This document shows, in pieces, positions 26,159 to 36,271 of a DNA stretch of 39,665 bases. The stretch lies in assembly GCF_000613865.1 (NCBI RefSeq), contig NZ_BAJU01000025.1, forward strand, positions 1 through 39,665, read 5' to 3'. Below the pieces are notes generated by a model, which had not been told where the DNA came from, did no database searches, and was given only the letters and a program-made list of their open reading frames with translations. The DNA comes from Acetobacter okinawensis JCM 25146. GTDB lineage: Bacteria > Pseudomonadota > Alphaproteobacteria > Acetobacterales > Acetobacteraceae. The position numbers were made by a program, and so were the translations under genes. Position 1 is the stretch's first letter, and each line of letters starts with the position of its first letter.

Positions 26159-27955
26159 TTATTCCCCTATGGCTGCACCACCGGGGTGGCGGTGGTCGGA
26201 GCCACCATAAAAGCGTGCAGGGCCATGGCTGTTCAGGCTGGGGCCACCAACCAGAATACCTTCAGGAATGCCCCATGGTGCATGCAGGACAAAGCTGTAT
26301 CCTTCCTGCTCCAGCGTCTGCTGTACCTGCGCGCTCAGTGCTCCGGCCTCCAATTCCACACTTTGGGGTATCCATTGCTCATGCAGGCGGGGCAGATCTA
26401 TGGCCTGCTGGATGTTCAGCCCATAATCCACCACCCCCAGAATGACCGACAGCACAATGGTGGGAATGCGCGACCCGCCGGGGCTGCCAATGACCATGAC
26501 CGGCCTGTTTGCGCGGGAGACAATGGTCGGTGCCATGGAGGACAGCGGCGTTTTGCCCGGAGCAATGGCGTTGGCCACGCTTCCGGGAATGCCAAACATG
26601 TTGAGTGCGCCGGGTTTGATGGAAAAATCATCCATCTCGTCATTCATGATAATACCGGTATCACCCCCCATGACCTTGGCACCAAACCAGCCATTGAGTG
26701 TGTAGGTGGTGGAAATGGCAAACCCATGCTGGTCAATAACGGAAAACTGCGTGGTTTCCGGTTTTTCGGGTTCGGCAACGCCTGCACGTAGTGTGTCTGA
26801 TGGGGTGGCGTGGTCTGTTGGCGTGTGGGCGCGCACGCTGGCAATATAGGCGGGGTCCAGCAGGCTGCTGACCGGGTTGTGGACAAAAGCCGGGTCGCCA
26901 AGGTTACGCCGGTCGGAGTAGGCGCGGCGCATGGCCTCAATTTCGTGCTGCACAGCCGGAGCGGAGTGCAGGCCCAGCGCGTGCATGTCATACCCGGCCA
27001 GAATTTCCAGCATTTCGCACAGGGCTATGCCGCCTGCGCTGGGTGGTGGTGCGGTTTCTACCAGCAGGCCGCGGTAGGAGCAGGTTATGGGGGGGAGTTC
27101 ACGCGGTTTGTAGCGCTCAAAATCCTCGGCCTGCAAAATGCCGCCATGCGCCTTGGACTGGGCCAGAATGGTGGCGGCAATCGGCCCTTTGTAAAAGGCA
27201 TCGGCGCCGTTGCGCGCGATCAGCTCCAGTGAGTGCGCCAGGTCTTTTTGCACCAACCTGTCACCCGGCTGGAAAGGGGAGCCATCGGGGCGTAAAAAGA
27301 TTTTGCGGGCATAGGGGTCTTTGGCCAATGCCGCCGTGGAGGTGTTCAGGAGTTCCACATCGCCTTCGCCCAGCACAAATCCGTCACGGGCCAGTTTTAT
27401 GGCAGGTTCCATAATCACCTGCCGGGGCAGGTGCCCCCAGCGTGCGTGCACCGCGTCCAGCCCTGCAACTGTACCGGGAACGGCAACGGCTTTCCACCCC
27501 AGCACGGACAGGTCGGGAATAACATTGCCCTTGCTGTCCAGATACATGTCAGCCGTCGCAGCAAGAGGTGCTTTTTCCCGGAAATCGAAAAAAATGGAGG
27601 GCTGGCCCGGTGGACGCAGCATCATAAAGCCACCTCCACCCAGGTTACCGGCGGCGGGGTAAACAACGGCCAGCGCATACCCCATGGCCACAGCCGCATC
27701 GGCTGCATTGCCGCCTTTGGCCAGAATGCGCGCCCCGACCTCGGACGCCAGCTTCTGGGCGGAAACCGCCATGCCATGCTGCCCCGCAACAGGGGCGGCT
27801 GGGGCTACGGTGGCAGGTGCACTGCCATAGGCCAGTGGGTCTGCAACCCGGGCAGCCTGAGCGGGCAGGGCCGTAGCCCCGCCCCCCAGACAGAGTGCCG
27901 CCAGCACCACATGACGCATGACAAGGGAGGAAAGCGTGGTGGAGGCGGCCTGCAT
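26159..27955 (-). CDS. ggt: Gamma-glutamyltransferase (glutathione hydrolase)
   Basis: Periplasmic N-terminal nucleophile hydrolase that removes the gamma-glutamyl group of glutathione. 598 residues with a signal peptide (VVLAALCLGGGATALPAQAA) before the mature part. AAVAMGYALAVVYPAAGNLG with GGGFM is the large-subunit signature; autocleavage should occur before Thr401 in PETTQFSVID, the catalytic nucleophile. The oxyanion-type glycine motif is SSMAPTIV, and VIGSPGGSRIPT is the small-subunit substrate loop. Intact. The map gene ends 5 bases upstream, so map-ggt is an operon; convergent with epmB. Confidence 0.94.
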   Translation of the reverse strand: MQAASTTLSSLVMRHVVLAALCLGGGATALPAQAARVADPLAYGSAPATVAPAAPVAGQHGMAVSAQKLASEVGARILAKGGNAADAAVAMGYALAVVYPAAGNLGGGGFMMLRPPGQPSIFFDFREKAPLAATADMYLDSKGNVIPDLSVLGWKAVAVPGTVAGLDAVHARWGHLPRQVIMEPAIKLARDGFVLGEGDVELLNTSTAALAKDPYARKIFLRPDGSPFQPGDRLVQKDLAHSLELIARNGADAFYKGPIAATILAQSKAHGGILQAEDFERYKPRELPPITCSYRGLLVETAPPPSAGGIALCEMLEILAGYDMHALGLHSAPAVQHEIEAMRRAYSDRRNLGDPAFVHNPVSSLLDPAYIASVRAHTPTDHATPSDTLRAGVAEPEKPETTQFSVIDQHGFAISTTYTLNGWFGAKVMGGDTGIIMNDEMDDFSIKPGALNMFGIPGSVANAIAPGKTPLSSMAPTIVSRANRPVMVIGSPGGSRIPTIVLSVILGVVDYGLNIQQAIDLPRLHEQWIPQSVELEAGALSAQVQQTLEQEGYSFVLHAPWGIPEGILVGGPSLNSHGPARFYGGSDHRHPGGAAIGE

Positions 27956-27960
27956 GGGGT

Positions 27961-28761
27961 TTATCCTTCTGTCGGGTAGGGTGGGCAGTCGTAACCGGCG
28001 GGGGAGCGGGTAAAAATTTCGTACCCGTTCTGTGTGACCGCCAGCATATGCTCGAACTGCGCAGACAAGGAACGATCGCGTGTTACGGCGGTCCAGCCGT
28101 CTTCAAGAATTTTTACTTCGGGTTTGCCAATGTTGAGCATGGGCTCAATGGTAAACACCATCCCGGCCTTTAGTTTCATGCCTTCGCCGGGGCGACCGTA
28201 GTGCAGGATGTTTGGCTCGGCATGAAAAACCTGCCCGATGCCATGACCGCAAAAATCTTCCACAATGGAGTAACGGTGCTTTTCGGCATGGCTTTGAATG
28301 GCATAGCCGATGTCACCAAGGGTTGCGCCGGGGCGCACCACTTCTATGCCACGCATCAGGCTTTCGTAAGTGGTGGTAATCAGCTTGGCAGCTTTTATGG
28401 ATACCTTGCCCACCGTGTACATGCGGCTTGTATCGCCGAACCAGCCGTTCAGCTTTGGGGTGACGTCAATATTGACAATGTCGCCCTCAATCAGCGGGCG
28501 GTCCCCCGGAATGCCATGGCACACAACATGATTGACCGAAATACAGCACGACTTGGGGTAGCCACGGTAGTTCAGCGGGCCGGGGGTGGCGCCGTGTTCA
28601 AGCGTATAGGCATGAATAATGCGGTCCAGTTCGCCCGTGGTTACGCCGGGTTTGACGTAAGGCGTAATCATGTCCAGCGTAGCGGCGGCCAGTTGGCCTG
28701 CCGCGCGCAGGTGTTTGAAGTCTTCTTCGGTATGGAGAACGATACCGCCTCTGCCCGCCAT
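27961..28761 (-). CDS. map: Methionine aminopeptidase type I
   Basis: Removes the initiator methionine from new proteins; dimetal enzyme. 266 residues from ATG 28761 (GGAG 6 bases upstream); an in-frame extension to 28824 adds nothing. Metal ligands in order: HVVCHGIPGDRPL, IVNIDVTPKLNGWFGDTSRM (two Asp), DFCGHGIGQVFHAEPNILHY (His), FTIEPML (Glu), and EHMLAVT (Glu). YRGYPKSCCISVN is the type I active-site loop. Intact. Confidence 0.94.
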   Translation of the reverse strand: MAGRGGIVLHTEEDFKHLRAAGQLAAATLDMITPYVKPGVTTGELDRIIHAYTLEHGATPGPLNYRGYPKSCCISVNHVVCHGIPGDRPLIEGDIVNIDVTPKLNGWFGDTSRMYTVGKVSIKAAKLITTTYESLMRGIEVVRPGATLGDIGYAIQSHAEKHRYSIVEDFCGHGIGQVFHAEPNILHYGRPGEGMKLKAGMVFTIEPMLNIGKPEVKILEDGWTAVTRDRSLSAQFEHMLAVTQNGYEIFTRSPAGYDCPPYPTEG

Positions 28762-28875
28762 TCTGCACTCCCTCATCATTGTTGGTGCTTTTGAGAAAGC
28801 AGCAAGATGAAGAGTGCAGGCCACAAACGCAACCCGCTTTGGTTATAACGGGTAATCTGAATGAGCAGAAAATGC

Positions 28876-30039
28876 TCAGGTGCGGTTGTGGCTCGCGCTG
28901 CGCCGGGTCAGGCCATGGCGGATTGTGGGGGTGGAAATGGTGTGCACCTTGGCGCCAATAACCGTTGCATGGTGGCCGTGGCTTACGCTGGTAATGGCAC
29001 CATGGTGGCGGCGCGGCGCGGGGGCTTCCGCCACTTCAAGCGGTGCATGCCTGTGGTTGGCGGCGGCCATAAGCAGCGCACCATGGCGGCCACGCTGGCG
29101 CTGGCTGGCGCTGGCTTGTGCCACAATGAGCGGGCGGGCTACAGGGGCTACACCTTCTGCATCAAACCCATGGTCAAGCTGGTTGGCCATAACCAGTGAG
29201 CGCTGGGTGTTGCTGGACGCCCCCATAACCACCCCAACCAGACGCACATTGCTGCGTATGGCGGAGGTTACAAGGTTGCGCCCTGCCTCCTGCGTATAAC
29301 CCGTCTTCATCCCGTCTGCTCCGGCATAGATCTTGAGCATGGGGTTGTGGTTGGGAATGAAGCGACCATGAAAGCGGAAGGCGGGCGTGGCAAAATAATG
29401 GTAATACTCGGGAAAGTCCGCAATCAGGCGTCGGCCGAGGGTGGCAAGGTCCCGCGCCGTGGTCATCTGGTCGGGGTCCGGCAGGCCGGAGGCGTTGCGG
29501 AACACGGTCTGGGACATGCCAAGCGCATGGGCCTGCTGGGTCATCATGGCAGCAAACTGCGGCTCGCTGCCACCACCAATCAGTTCGCCCAGTGCGCAGG
29601 CGGCATCGTTGGCGGATTTGGTGACCAGCGCAAGGACAGCCTGCTCAACACTCAGGCGTGACCCCGGAACCAGCCCAAGCTTGGACGGCTCCATGGTGGA
29701 CGCATGAATGGAAACCGGGACAGACTGATTAAGGGATATGGCTCCCGCGCGCAGGGCGTTGAAGGTCATATACAGGGTCATCAGCTTTGTCAGGCTGGCA
29801 GGGTAGCGGCGCAGGTCCGGATCGGTCTGGGAGAGAACGGTCCCGGTTTTGGCATCCATAACAATGGAGCTGATCTGCCCGGCGTACTGGGCATGGGCCT
29901 GCCCGGCCCCCGCAAAAGCACCAAGGGTTACACCAGCAAGCAGTGCCGCCCACCGACGTGCACGCAGGGTTTTGGGGTTATTGCCAAATGCTGGTCTGTT
30001 GTGTTGCGCTGTCTGCCCGAACGCCGCTTTATCTGCCAC
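28876..30039 (-). CDS. D-alanyl-D-alanine carboxypeptidase (penicillin-binding protein, S11)
   Basis: Trims the terminal D-alanine of peptidoglycan side chains. About 387 residues from a GTG at 30039 (GGGGG 5 bases upstream). Signal peptide [20 protein letters not shown] followed by GQAHA. Catalytic triad motifs: SLTK (84-87), SAN (144-146), KTG (247-249). The C-terminal 75 residues are unusual: His- and Arg-rich (for example [28 protein letters not shown]), not the usual amphipathic anchor or SPOR domain. A much longer frame upstream of 30039 is only the antisense of clpS and carries no family sequence. Divergent from clpS, upstream of map on the same strand. Confidence 0.88.
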   Translation of the reverse strand: MADKAAFGQTAQHNRPAFGNNPKTLRARRWAALLAGVTLGAFAGAGQAHAQYAGQISSIVMDAKTGTVLSQTDPDLRRYPASLTKLMTLYMTFNALRAGAISLNQSVPVSIHASTMEPSKLGLVPGSRLSVEQAVLALVTKSANDAACALGELIGGGSEPQFAAMMTQQAHALGMSQTVFRNASGLPDPDQMTTARDLATLGRRLIADFPEYYHYFATPAFRFHGRFIPNHNPMLKIYAGADGMKTGYTQEAGRNLVTSAIRSNVRLVGVVMGASSNTQRSLVMANQLDHGFDAEGVAPVARPLIVAQASASQRQRGRHGALLMAAANHRHAPLEVAEAPAPRRHHGAITSVSHGHHATVIGAKVHTISTPTIRHGLTRRSASHNRT

Positions 30040-30333
30040 TGCTACCCCCACCTGTGCCGTATGGAGCACTATTCCGCCTACTGTTGGGAATCGCAAGAGC
30101 ATGGCGGTAAAAAACTGGAGGCCCGGCACATGGAATCCGTAAAGGGCATGTCTGGGGCCTCTTTGTGTCATGTTGGGCCAGTATGCGGCATAAATATGGC
30201 ACAGTGCGGTTCCATACGGGTATGCATCCGCCATACTGTCGTTCTGCCACCTTTTATTGTGCTTTGGCTTTGCCAATATGATGGTAAGGAACACCTCACG
30301 TTTTTCCACCCCTGCCTTTGGAGTTTGGTTGCC
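30040..30333. promoter_or_regulatory. Divergent promoter region between the carboxypeptidase and clpS
   Basis: About 294 noncoding bases holding both promoters. At 30264-30276 there is a perfect inverted repeat TTGGC-TTT-GCCAA, directly followed by TATGAT (30278-30283), a candidate -10 for clpS, though no good -35 is visible. GGAG at 30320-30323 is a candidate clpS ribosome binding site. No other gene here. Confidence 0.4.
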
Positions 30334-30711
30334 ATGGCCGCGTTTTATTTTCCTGTTCTGCATACAGGCAACGGGCCGTCGCGGCGTGATGGGGGTATGG
30401 ATTCGGACCGTGATGATGCGGAAATTGGCGTGGTGGTGCGTTCCAAGCCCAAAACCCGTAAACCCGCCATGTATAAAGTGCTCATGCTCAATGACGATTA
30501 CACACCCATGGAGTTTGTGGTGTACGTCCTTGAGCGTTTTTTCCAGAAGAATCGGGAAGAAGCGACAGACATCATGCTGAACGTCCACCGCAAGGGTGTG
30601 GGCGTGTGTGGCGTGTTCACCTACGAGGTGGCGGAGACCAAGGTCTCTCAGGTCATGGACCTTGCGCGCCAGAACCAGCACCCCTTGCAGTGCACCATAG
30701 AAAAAGACTGA
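30334..30711 (+). CDS. clpS: ATP-dependent Clp protease adaptor ClpS
   Basis: Delivers N-degron (N-end rule) substrates to ClpAP and inhibits other ClpA substrates. Core: [20 protein letters not shown] (Leu/Met pocket), [40 protein letters not shown]. The start is uncertain: ATG 30334 (GGAG 10 bases upstream, 125 residues) or ATG 30397 (104 residues). The extra N-terminal 21 residues are a plausible disordered extension, as in other ClpS proteins. clpA follows 269 bases downstream on the same strand, the usual arrangement. Confidence 0.92.
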   Translation: MAAFYFPVLHTGNGPSRRDGGMDSDRDDAEIGVVVRSKPKTRKPAMYKVLMLNDDYTPMEFVVYVLERFFQKNREEATDIMLNVHRKGVGVCGVFTYEVAETKVSQVMDLARQNQHPLQCTIEKD

Positions 30712-30980
30712 AGCACAGGGTGCCGCCTTAAGTGCGGTGCTAACTCCATGCAGAAGGATGAGGCCGCGTCTTTTTTGCGGTTGAGGCGACCGCGTAAAAA
30801 GCGCGAAAAACCAGCATTCCTGCATGATGTGAGAACGAAAAATGCGTGAGCGTACGTTTTTTGCGTGGTTATGACTCGCATTTCTTGCCGAAGCGGCCAA
30901 ATATGATTGCAGGGCATGCGATCGTGGTCTCCCGTTAGTTCTGCCATGATCGGAAAGTCCTGGGAAAGGAGCGTCTCGTC
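30712..30980. other. clpS-clpA intergenic region with a hairpin
   Basis: No gene. A stem-loop GCGGT-(7)-ACCGC at 30777-30793 is flanked by T6 (30771-30776) and A5 (30796-30800), which could extend the stem. GGAG about 10 bases before the clpA ATG. I could not fix a promoter. Confidence 0.4.
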
Positions 30981-33323
30981 ATGTTGTCACGCAATCTTGA
31001 GCAGACGCTGCATCGGGCGCTTATTCTGGCCGGAGAACGGCACCATGAATATGCCACGCTAGAGCATCTGCTTCTTGCCCTGGTTGATGATTCGGACGCC
31101 GTAACGGTGTTCCGCGCCTGTGGGGTTGATCTGGACCGGTTGCGGACAGACCTGACAGGCTTTCTCGACAAGGATCTGGCAGGTCTGGCGTCCGATCGCC
31201 CGACTGAACCCAAGCCCACGGCTGCATTCCAGCGTGTTATCCAGCGTGCGGCCATTCATGTGCAGTCCACCGGACGGGATGAGGTGACGGGGGCCAATGT
31301 GCTGGTCGCCCTGTTTGCCGAGCGCGAAAGCCACGCCGTGTATTTCCTGCAATTGCAGGATATGACGCGGCTGGATGCGGTGAACTTCCTCTCCCACGGG
31401 ATTGCCAAAGCCCCCGACCGCGCCACCCGCCGCCCGGCTGCAAGCACGGGCTCGGGCACGGAAAAGGGCGAAGAACCCGAGCGTGCTGAGGCAAAAACCC
31501 AGAAAAATCAGGATGCGCTGTCCACCTACTGCGTCAATCTGAACGATAAGGCGCTGGCCGGTAAGGTTGACCCCCTGATCGGGCGGGATACCGAAATCGA
31601 ACGCACGATCCAGATCCTATGCCGCCGCACCAAAAACAATCCGTTGTATGTGGGTGACCCCGGTGTTGGCAAAACCGCCATTGCAGAAGGTCTGGCCCGC
31701 CGGATTGTGGAAGGAAGCGTGCCTGAAGTGCTGCTCAAGTCCACCATCTACTCGCTGGACATGGGCGCACTGCTGGCTGGCACCCGTTATCGTGGTGATT
31801 TTGAGGAACGTCTCAAGGCCGTGGTCACGGAGCTGGATCAGGACCCGCACGCGATCCTGTTTATTGATGAAATCCACACCGTTATCGGTGCAGGTGCTAC
31901 CTCCGGTGGGGCCATGGATGCGTCCAACCTGCTCAAGCCCGCTTTGGCGGCTGGTACGTTGCGCTGCATTGGCTCGACCACCTACAAGGAGTTCCGCCAG
32001 CACTTTGAAAAAGACCGTGCCCTCGTGCGGCGGTTCCAGAAGATTGATGTGCCTGAACCCAGCATTGATGATGCGGTCAAGATCCTGCGCGGCCTGAAGG
32101 GCAGCTACGAAAAACACCACAAGGTCCGTTATACGGAAGAGGCCATTCGTGGAGCGGTAGAGCTGTCTGCGCGTTATATCCATGACCGCAAACTGCCCGA
32201 CAAGGCGATTGACGTGATTGACGAGGTCGGGGCATCGCGCATGCTCCAGCCAGAAGGCCGCCGCCGCAAGACGGTGAACCTGAAGGACGTGGAAGACATT
32301 ATTGCCCGCATTGCGCGCATTCCACCCAAAAGCATTTCCGCCGATGACAAGGAAGTGCTGCGGTCTTTGGAGCGTGACCTTAAGGGAATGGTGTTCGGTC
32401 AGGATCAGGCGATCGACGCACTCTCTGCCGCGATCAAACTGGCGCGTGCGGGGCTGCGTGATCCTGAAAAGCCGATTGGCAACTATCTGTTCTCCGGCCC
32501 GACCGGGGTTGGTAAAACGGAAGTGGCCCGCCAGCTTGCCAATGCGCTGGGGATCGAGCTGATCCGCTTTGACATGTCGGAATACATGGAGCGTCACTCC
32601 ATTTCCCGCCTGCTTGGAGCGCCGCCGGGGTATGTCGGGTTCGATCAGGGTGGGTTGCTGACTGATTCCATTGACCAGCACCCGCATGCCGTGCTGCTGC
32701 TGGACGAGATCGAAAAAGCACACCCAGACCTGTATAATGTTCTGCTTCAGGTCATGGATAATGGCCGCTTGACGGATCATAACGGCAAGGTCGTGGACTT
32801 CAGGAACGTTATCCTGATCATGACCACCAACGCCGGTGCGTCCGACATGAGCAAGGAGGCCGTGGGCTTTGGCCGCAAAGTGCGCGAAGGCGAGGATGAG
32901 GAGGCAATCAAGCGCCTGTTCACTCCCGAGTTCCGCAACCGGCTGGATGCGGTTATCCCCTTTGCCCATCTGACGCAGGAAATTGTCGGGCAGGTTGTGG
33001 AGAAATTTGTTCTGCAGCTTGAGGCACAGCTTGCGGACCGGCATGTCACAATTGAGCTGTCTTCGGCAGCAAAAGAGTGGCTGGCCGAGAAGGGGTATGA
33101 CCGCCTGTATGGTGCGCGCCCATTGGGCCGGGTTATTCAGGAGTCCATCAAAAAACCTCTGGCCGAGGAACTGCTGTTCGGGCGGCTGACCAAAGGTGGG
33201 GCTGTTAAAATCGGCCTTAAAAATGGCGAGCTGTCGTTCGACATCGTGCAAAGCGACGGCAATGCCACGACCTCCGGTGAGGATGAACGTGGCAGCGAAA
33301 AGGAAGAGGAAGCCGCAGACTAG
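30981..33323 (+). CDS. clpA: ATP-dependent Clp protease ATP-binding subunit ClpA
   Basis: AAA+ unfoldase that works with ClpP. 780 residues: N-terminal Clp-N repeat ([20 protein letters not shown]), then first AAA+ domain with Walker A GDPGVGKT (about 224-231) and Walker [15 protein letters not shown], a short linker typical of ClpA rather than the long coiled coil of ClpB, second AAA+ domain with GPTGVGKT (about 505-512), [15 protein letters not shown] and a terminal [15 protein letters not shown] sensor-2 region. The acidic C-terminal tail ends [16 protein letters not shown]. With clpS directly upstream. A strong terminator follows at 33354. Confidence 0.96.
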   Translation: MLSRNLEQTLHRALILAGERHHEYATLEHLLLALVDDSDAVTVFRACGVDLDRLRTDLTGFLDKDLAGLASDRPTEPKPTAAFQRVIQRAAIHVQSTGRDEVTGANVLVALFAERESHAVYFLQLQDMTRLDAVNFLSHGIAKAPDRATRRPAASTGSGTEKGEEPERAEAKTQKNQDALSTYCVNLNDKALAGKVDPLIGRDTEIERTIQILCRRTKNNPLYVGDPGVGKTAIAEGLARRIVEGSVPEVLLKSTIYSLDMGALLAGTRYRGDFEERLKAVVTELDQDPHAILFIDEIHTVIGAGATSGGAMDASNLLKPALAAGTLRCIGSTTYKEFRQHFEKDRALVRRFQKIDVPEPSIDDAVKILRGLKGSYEKHHKVRYTEEAIRGAVELSARYIHDRKLPDKAIDVIDEVGASRMLQPEGRRRKTVNLKDVEDIIARIARIPPKSISADDKEVLRSLERDLKGMVFGQDQAIDALSAAIKLARAGLRDPEKPIGNYLFSGPTGVGKTEVARQLANALGIELIRFDMSEYMERHSISRLLGAPPGYVGFDQGGLLTDSIDQHPHAVLLLDEIEKAHPDLYNVLLQVMDNGRLTDHNGKVVDFRNVILIMTTNAGASDMSKEAVGFGRKVREGEDEEAIKRLFTPEFRNRLDAVIPFAHLTQEIVGQVVEKFVLQLEAQLADRHVTIELSSAAKEWLAEKGYDRLYGARPLGRVIQESIKKPLAEELLFGRLTKGGAVKIGLKNGELSFDIVQSDGNATTSGEDERGSEKEEEAAD

Positions 33324-33353
33324 GTTTGTCGGTAAAACCTGCAAGACATCAGG

Positions 33354-33387
33354 TGGCTGGCCAGTTTTTTCTGGCCAGCCATTTTTT
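33354..33387 (+). terminator. Rho-independent terminator after clpA
   Basis: Perfect 11-bp stem TGGCTGGCCAG (33354-33364) / CTGGCCAGCCA (33371-33381), six-T loop and six T after the stem (33382-33387). It lies 3 bases before the end of the convergent DUF3465 gene; the AT-rich loop and tail could also serve the opposite direction. Confidence 0.92.
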
Positions 33388-33389
33388 GT

Positions 33390-33890
33390 TCAGTCGTACT
33401 GGGTGTTGTTGACGCGCACATAACCCGGAATCCCCCATGAGCGTCCGGTACCACGGTGCGTCCAGTCCACCCCCTGCTGGCGGGGTGAGTCATAGTAATA
33501 GCGGCCGACCACCTCTACATGGTCCCCTTTGGCAACCCATGGCCATGCGGGTGTGTGCATTTCATCCAGATTGGTCACAATGCGGATGGAAATGTTGGGG
33601 GCGACCGTCATGTAAAAATAACCATGTCGCCCACTACGCGTCACCTTGGCTTGTGGTGATAAGGCAACCACGGTGCCGCAAATATGCACGGCAGCGTCTG
33701 CTTTTGGGCCACCATTTTCAAACACTTGCTGTTTGTTCAAAAAGTCCTGATTATCGCATGTGGCTGAGACGGTCTTGGGCTGCTCTGCCTGCGCGTGTTT
33801 GTGGCGTGCCTGAGCCGGCTGGCCAAGGCCGGACAGGCCCAGACCCACGCATACGGTCCACAGGACCATACTGTTTTTAAAACTGGTCAT
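33390..33890 (-). CDS. DUF3465 domain-containing exported protein
   Basis: ATG 33890 is preferred because AAGGA lies 5-6 bases upstream and it opens a good signal peptide (VLWTVCVGLGLSGLGQPAQA). About 166 residues. The C-terminal half, AVHICGTVVALSPQAK, KGDHVEVVGRYYYDSP and GVDWTHRGTGRSWGIPGYVR, matches the DUF3465 pattern, an OB-like, nucleic-acid-binding-type fold with HWTH motif; here the H is a D (VDWTH). Function unknown. Small basic secreted protein; the region 25-55 is rich in charged residues. Convergent with clpA. Confidence 0.83.
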   Translation of the reverse strand: MTSFKNSMVLWTVCVGLGLSGLGQPAQARHKHAQAEQPKTVSATCDNQDFLNKQQVFENGGPKADAAVHICGTVVALSPQAKVTRSGRHGYFYMTVAPNISIRIVTNLDEMHTPAWPWVAKGDHVEVVGRYYYDSPRQQGVDWTHRGTGRSWGIPGYVRVNNTQYD

Positions 33891-34065
33891 GACAATCCTT
33901 GTCGTTGAATGGAATGTGTGTCTGAGTGTGTTCATGACGAGGCAGCCACGGCCTGTCAAATACGCGTGAATACGGAGGAACGGGCCAGATGGCAGGAGTT
34001 TACAGGCCAGAATAATTTAGGCAGAACAGGGGGATAGGGCACATTCTGCCATCGCGTGGGGGAGA

Positions 34066-35138
34066 ATGGGCGTGTTCCTTCCCGCATTACATCGTTTCGT
34101 TTTCGAACTGAAAGACACATCCCGCATGCAAGACGATATCCTCAAACTTGCTTATGAAGTTTCTCAGATGACGCGGGAAAAAATTCATCTGATCGCTTCG
34201 GTCATGAACGAAGCCAAATTTCTTGCCATCAATACCCGTATAGAGCCGCCCGTGTGGGGCAGGCCGGAGCTGCTTTTGGCCTTCTGGCCGATGAAATGGG
34301 GCGTATTGCCAGCCGTATTGTGGGCATTGCCGCCGAACTACGCTCCGCGACCGATAGCAGCACGGACCGCCTGCTAAAAGCGGGGAACGACCTGCTCCTG
34401 CGTGGCAGGGGGGAGCGCCTGACAGATCTGGCCCTGAATGTTGTCGATCTGATTGACCGCAACCTGTACGAGCGTTCGTGCGACGTGCGGTGGTGGGCTA
34501 CAGACAGCGCCATGGTACAGGCGCTGGAGAGCCGCACCCCCCAAGCGTACCAGCATGCAGCGAAACGTCTGGCCACAATTTTACAATCCTATACGGTATA
34601 TCTGGATCTTTTTGTGGTGGACCCTAACGGCAAGGTGGTGGCGTGTGGTCGCCCGGAAACGCATCGCTCCCTGCTTGGGTATGACATGTCGGGCGAGGCA
34701 TGGTTTGCGCGGGCCATGCGTACGCAAAGTGGCGAGGACTATGCCGTAGCAGACGTAGACCGCGTGCCGGCACTCAATAATGAACAGGCGGCCATTTACA
34801 GCACTGCCATCCGCGCTGGGGGAGAAGCACGCGGGCAGGTGCTGGGTGTGCTGGGCATAGCATTTGACTGGGCCCCACAGGCAGAGGCCATTGTGCAAGG
34901 CGTACGCCTGTCCGATGCAGAGCGGGACCAGACACGGGTCATGCTGGTGGATGCGAACAAGCGTATTATTGCATCGTCCAATGGCAGTAGTGTGTCGGGC
35001 GAATACTGCAAGTTCACCCCGAAGGAGGAGCGAGGCTACTATGTGAGTGGGGACAAGCTGATCGCTTATGCACATACCCCTGGTTACGAAACCTACAAGG
35101 GCCTTGGCTGGTACGGGGTTCTGGAAAGTACCCTGTAA
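34066..35138 (+). CDS. Cytoplasmic MCP-like segment fused to a Cache domain (frameshifted)
   Basis: N-terminal region (about 1-110) resembles the tip of a methyl-accepting chemotaxis protein: MNEAKFLAINTRIEAARVGQ then GLLADEMGRIASRI, with an adjacent helix. The C-terminal region (about 130-340) is a PDC/Cache-type sensor: YTVYLDLFVVDPNGKVVACG, GYDMSGEAWFARAMRTQSGE, LGVLGIAFDW, and RVMLVDANKRIIASS. No transmembrane segment is visible, so it is probably soluble. The frame breaks at 34244; one more G makes RIEAARVGQAGAAFGLL. GGGGGAGA precedes the ATG. Stand-alone; next to PPK2 (convergent). No CheA/CheW nearby. Order (signal core first, sensor second) is inverted relative to normal MCPs. Confidence 0.72.
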
Positions 35139-35265
35139 ATATCATTGCGTGCCTGCGTGTAGGGGGTAGGCCTCTATCATGCGCGGGTGTGGCAGGCTGG
35201 TGCGCATCTGTGGCGCAGCGGCCTGCCGGTGGTATTGCTGCAATGTTGCCAGCGGAGCGCTCTGT

Positions 35266-36162
35266 TCAGGGTTTTTCCTGTAGCAGCCGTGTGCGGTAGT
35301 CATCGAGCTGGTGCATGACGTCAGGGTCGGGCTTGGGGGTAACCTGCCGCAAATTGTGCAATGCTCGAATAATGGTGCCAATGACCACAAGGCGTGCGTA
35401 CCATTTGTGGTTGGCTGGCACGATGATCCAAGGCGCATGTGGGCGGGCGGTCTGGGCAATGGCATCTTGGTATGCGGTTGCGTAGTCATCCCAGTATTCG
35501 CGCTCATGCAGGTCGGAGGGCGAGAATTTCCAGCGCTTTTCGGGAATATCCAGTCGGGCCAGCAGGCGTTCACGCTGCTCCTCCCGTGAGATGTTGAGGA
35601 AGAATTTCAGAACAATAGTGCCCTGTCTGCTCAGGTAGTGCTCAAGGTGGCGGATGTCACTGTAGCGGCCCTGCCAAAATTCCGGTGTGTCGAGCGCTCC
35701 GGGCAGGTGCCCGTTTTTAAGCAGTTCGGGGTGCACGCGGCTGACCAGTACGTCCTCATACTGGCTGCGATTGAAAATAACGATGCGTCCTGCCTGCGGA
35801 GCCGCAGTATGGATGCGCCATAAAAAACCGTGCAGCAGTTCGGTAGGACCTGGCTGTTTGAAGGAGGTGACCGCAACCCCCTGCGGGTTTACCCCGGACA
35901 TGACATGCTTGATCGTGCCGTCCTTGCCCGCAGCGTCCATGCCTTGCAGAATAATCAGGAGCGAGTGGTTCTGGTTCGCGTACAACAACTCCTGAAGGTC
36001 TTGTAACAGACCTTTGACCTCCCTGAGCAGTTTTTTGCCCGTGTCCTTGTCCAGCCCTAGATGTCCGTCATCATCGGGGTTGTGGTCGGCAAGGTGGAAC
36101 TGGCTGCCATCCGTAATCTTGTAGCTGTCCAGTGCGTTAAGAAAGCGGGAGAGGGTGTTCAT
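35266..36162 (-). CDS. ppk2: Polyphosphate kinase 2 family protein
   Basis: Transfers phosphate between polyphosphate and nucleoside mono- or diphosphates. 298 residues from ATG 36162. Walker A ILQGMDAAGKDG, lid HVMSGVNPQGVAVTSFKQPG, Walker B GRIVIFNRSQYEDVLVSRVH, and KRWKFSPSDLHEREYWDDY with the conserved acid-base residues typical of the nucleotide phosphotransferase class (TIGR03709-like). Which nucleotide it prefers cannot be read from sequence. An in-frame extension to 36360 overlaps the start of the divergent yqgE gene and is unlikely. Confidence 0.92.
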   Translation of the reverse strand: MNTLSRFLNALDSYKITDGSQFHLADHNPDDDGHLGLDKDTGKKLLREVKGLLQDLQELLYANQNHSLLIILQGMDAAGKDGTIKHVMSGVNPQGVAVTSFKQPGPTELLHGFLWRIHTAAPQAGRIVIFNRSQYEDVLVSRVHPELLKNGHLPGALDTPEFWQGRYSDIRHLEHYLSRQGTIVLKFFLNISREEQRERLLARLDIPEKRWKFSPSDLHEREYWDDYATAYQDAIAQTARPHAPWIIVPANHKWYARLVVIGTIIRALHNLRQVTPKPDPDVMHQLDDYRTRLLQEKP

Positions 36163-36271
36163 GGACAGGTGCCCTGACAGTTGATCCGTATATGGCGGAT
36201 GCATAGAATTACAGACAACAGATGCGCTGGCAATCTTGCCAAAAAAGGAAGTGTTTCTCATATCTTCAGGG

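Noticed and set aside
30040..30900. Long leftward extension of the D,D-carboxypeptidase frame
   Set aside because: It runs antisense through clpS; the signal peptide and a good ribosome binding site place the start at 30039.
31617..33344. 575-codon leftward open frame opposite clpA
   Set aside because: Shadow of clpA; no family motifs, no ribosome binding site.
35142..35573. Leftward open frame overlapping ppk2
   Set aside because: Different frame from the ppk2 coding region, with no motif.
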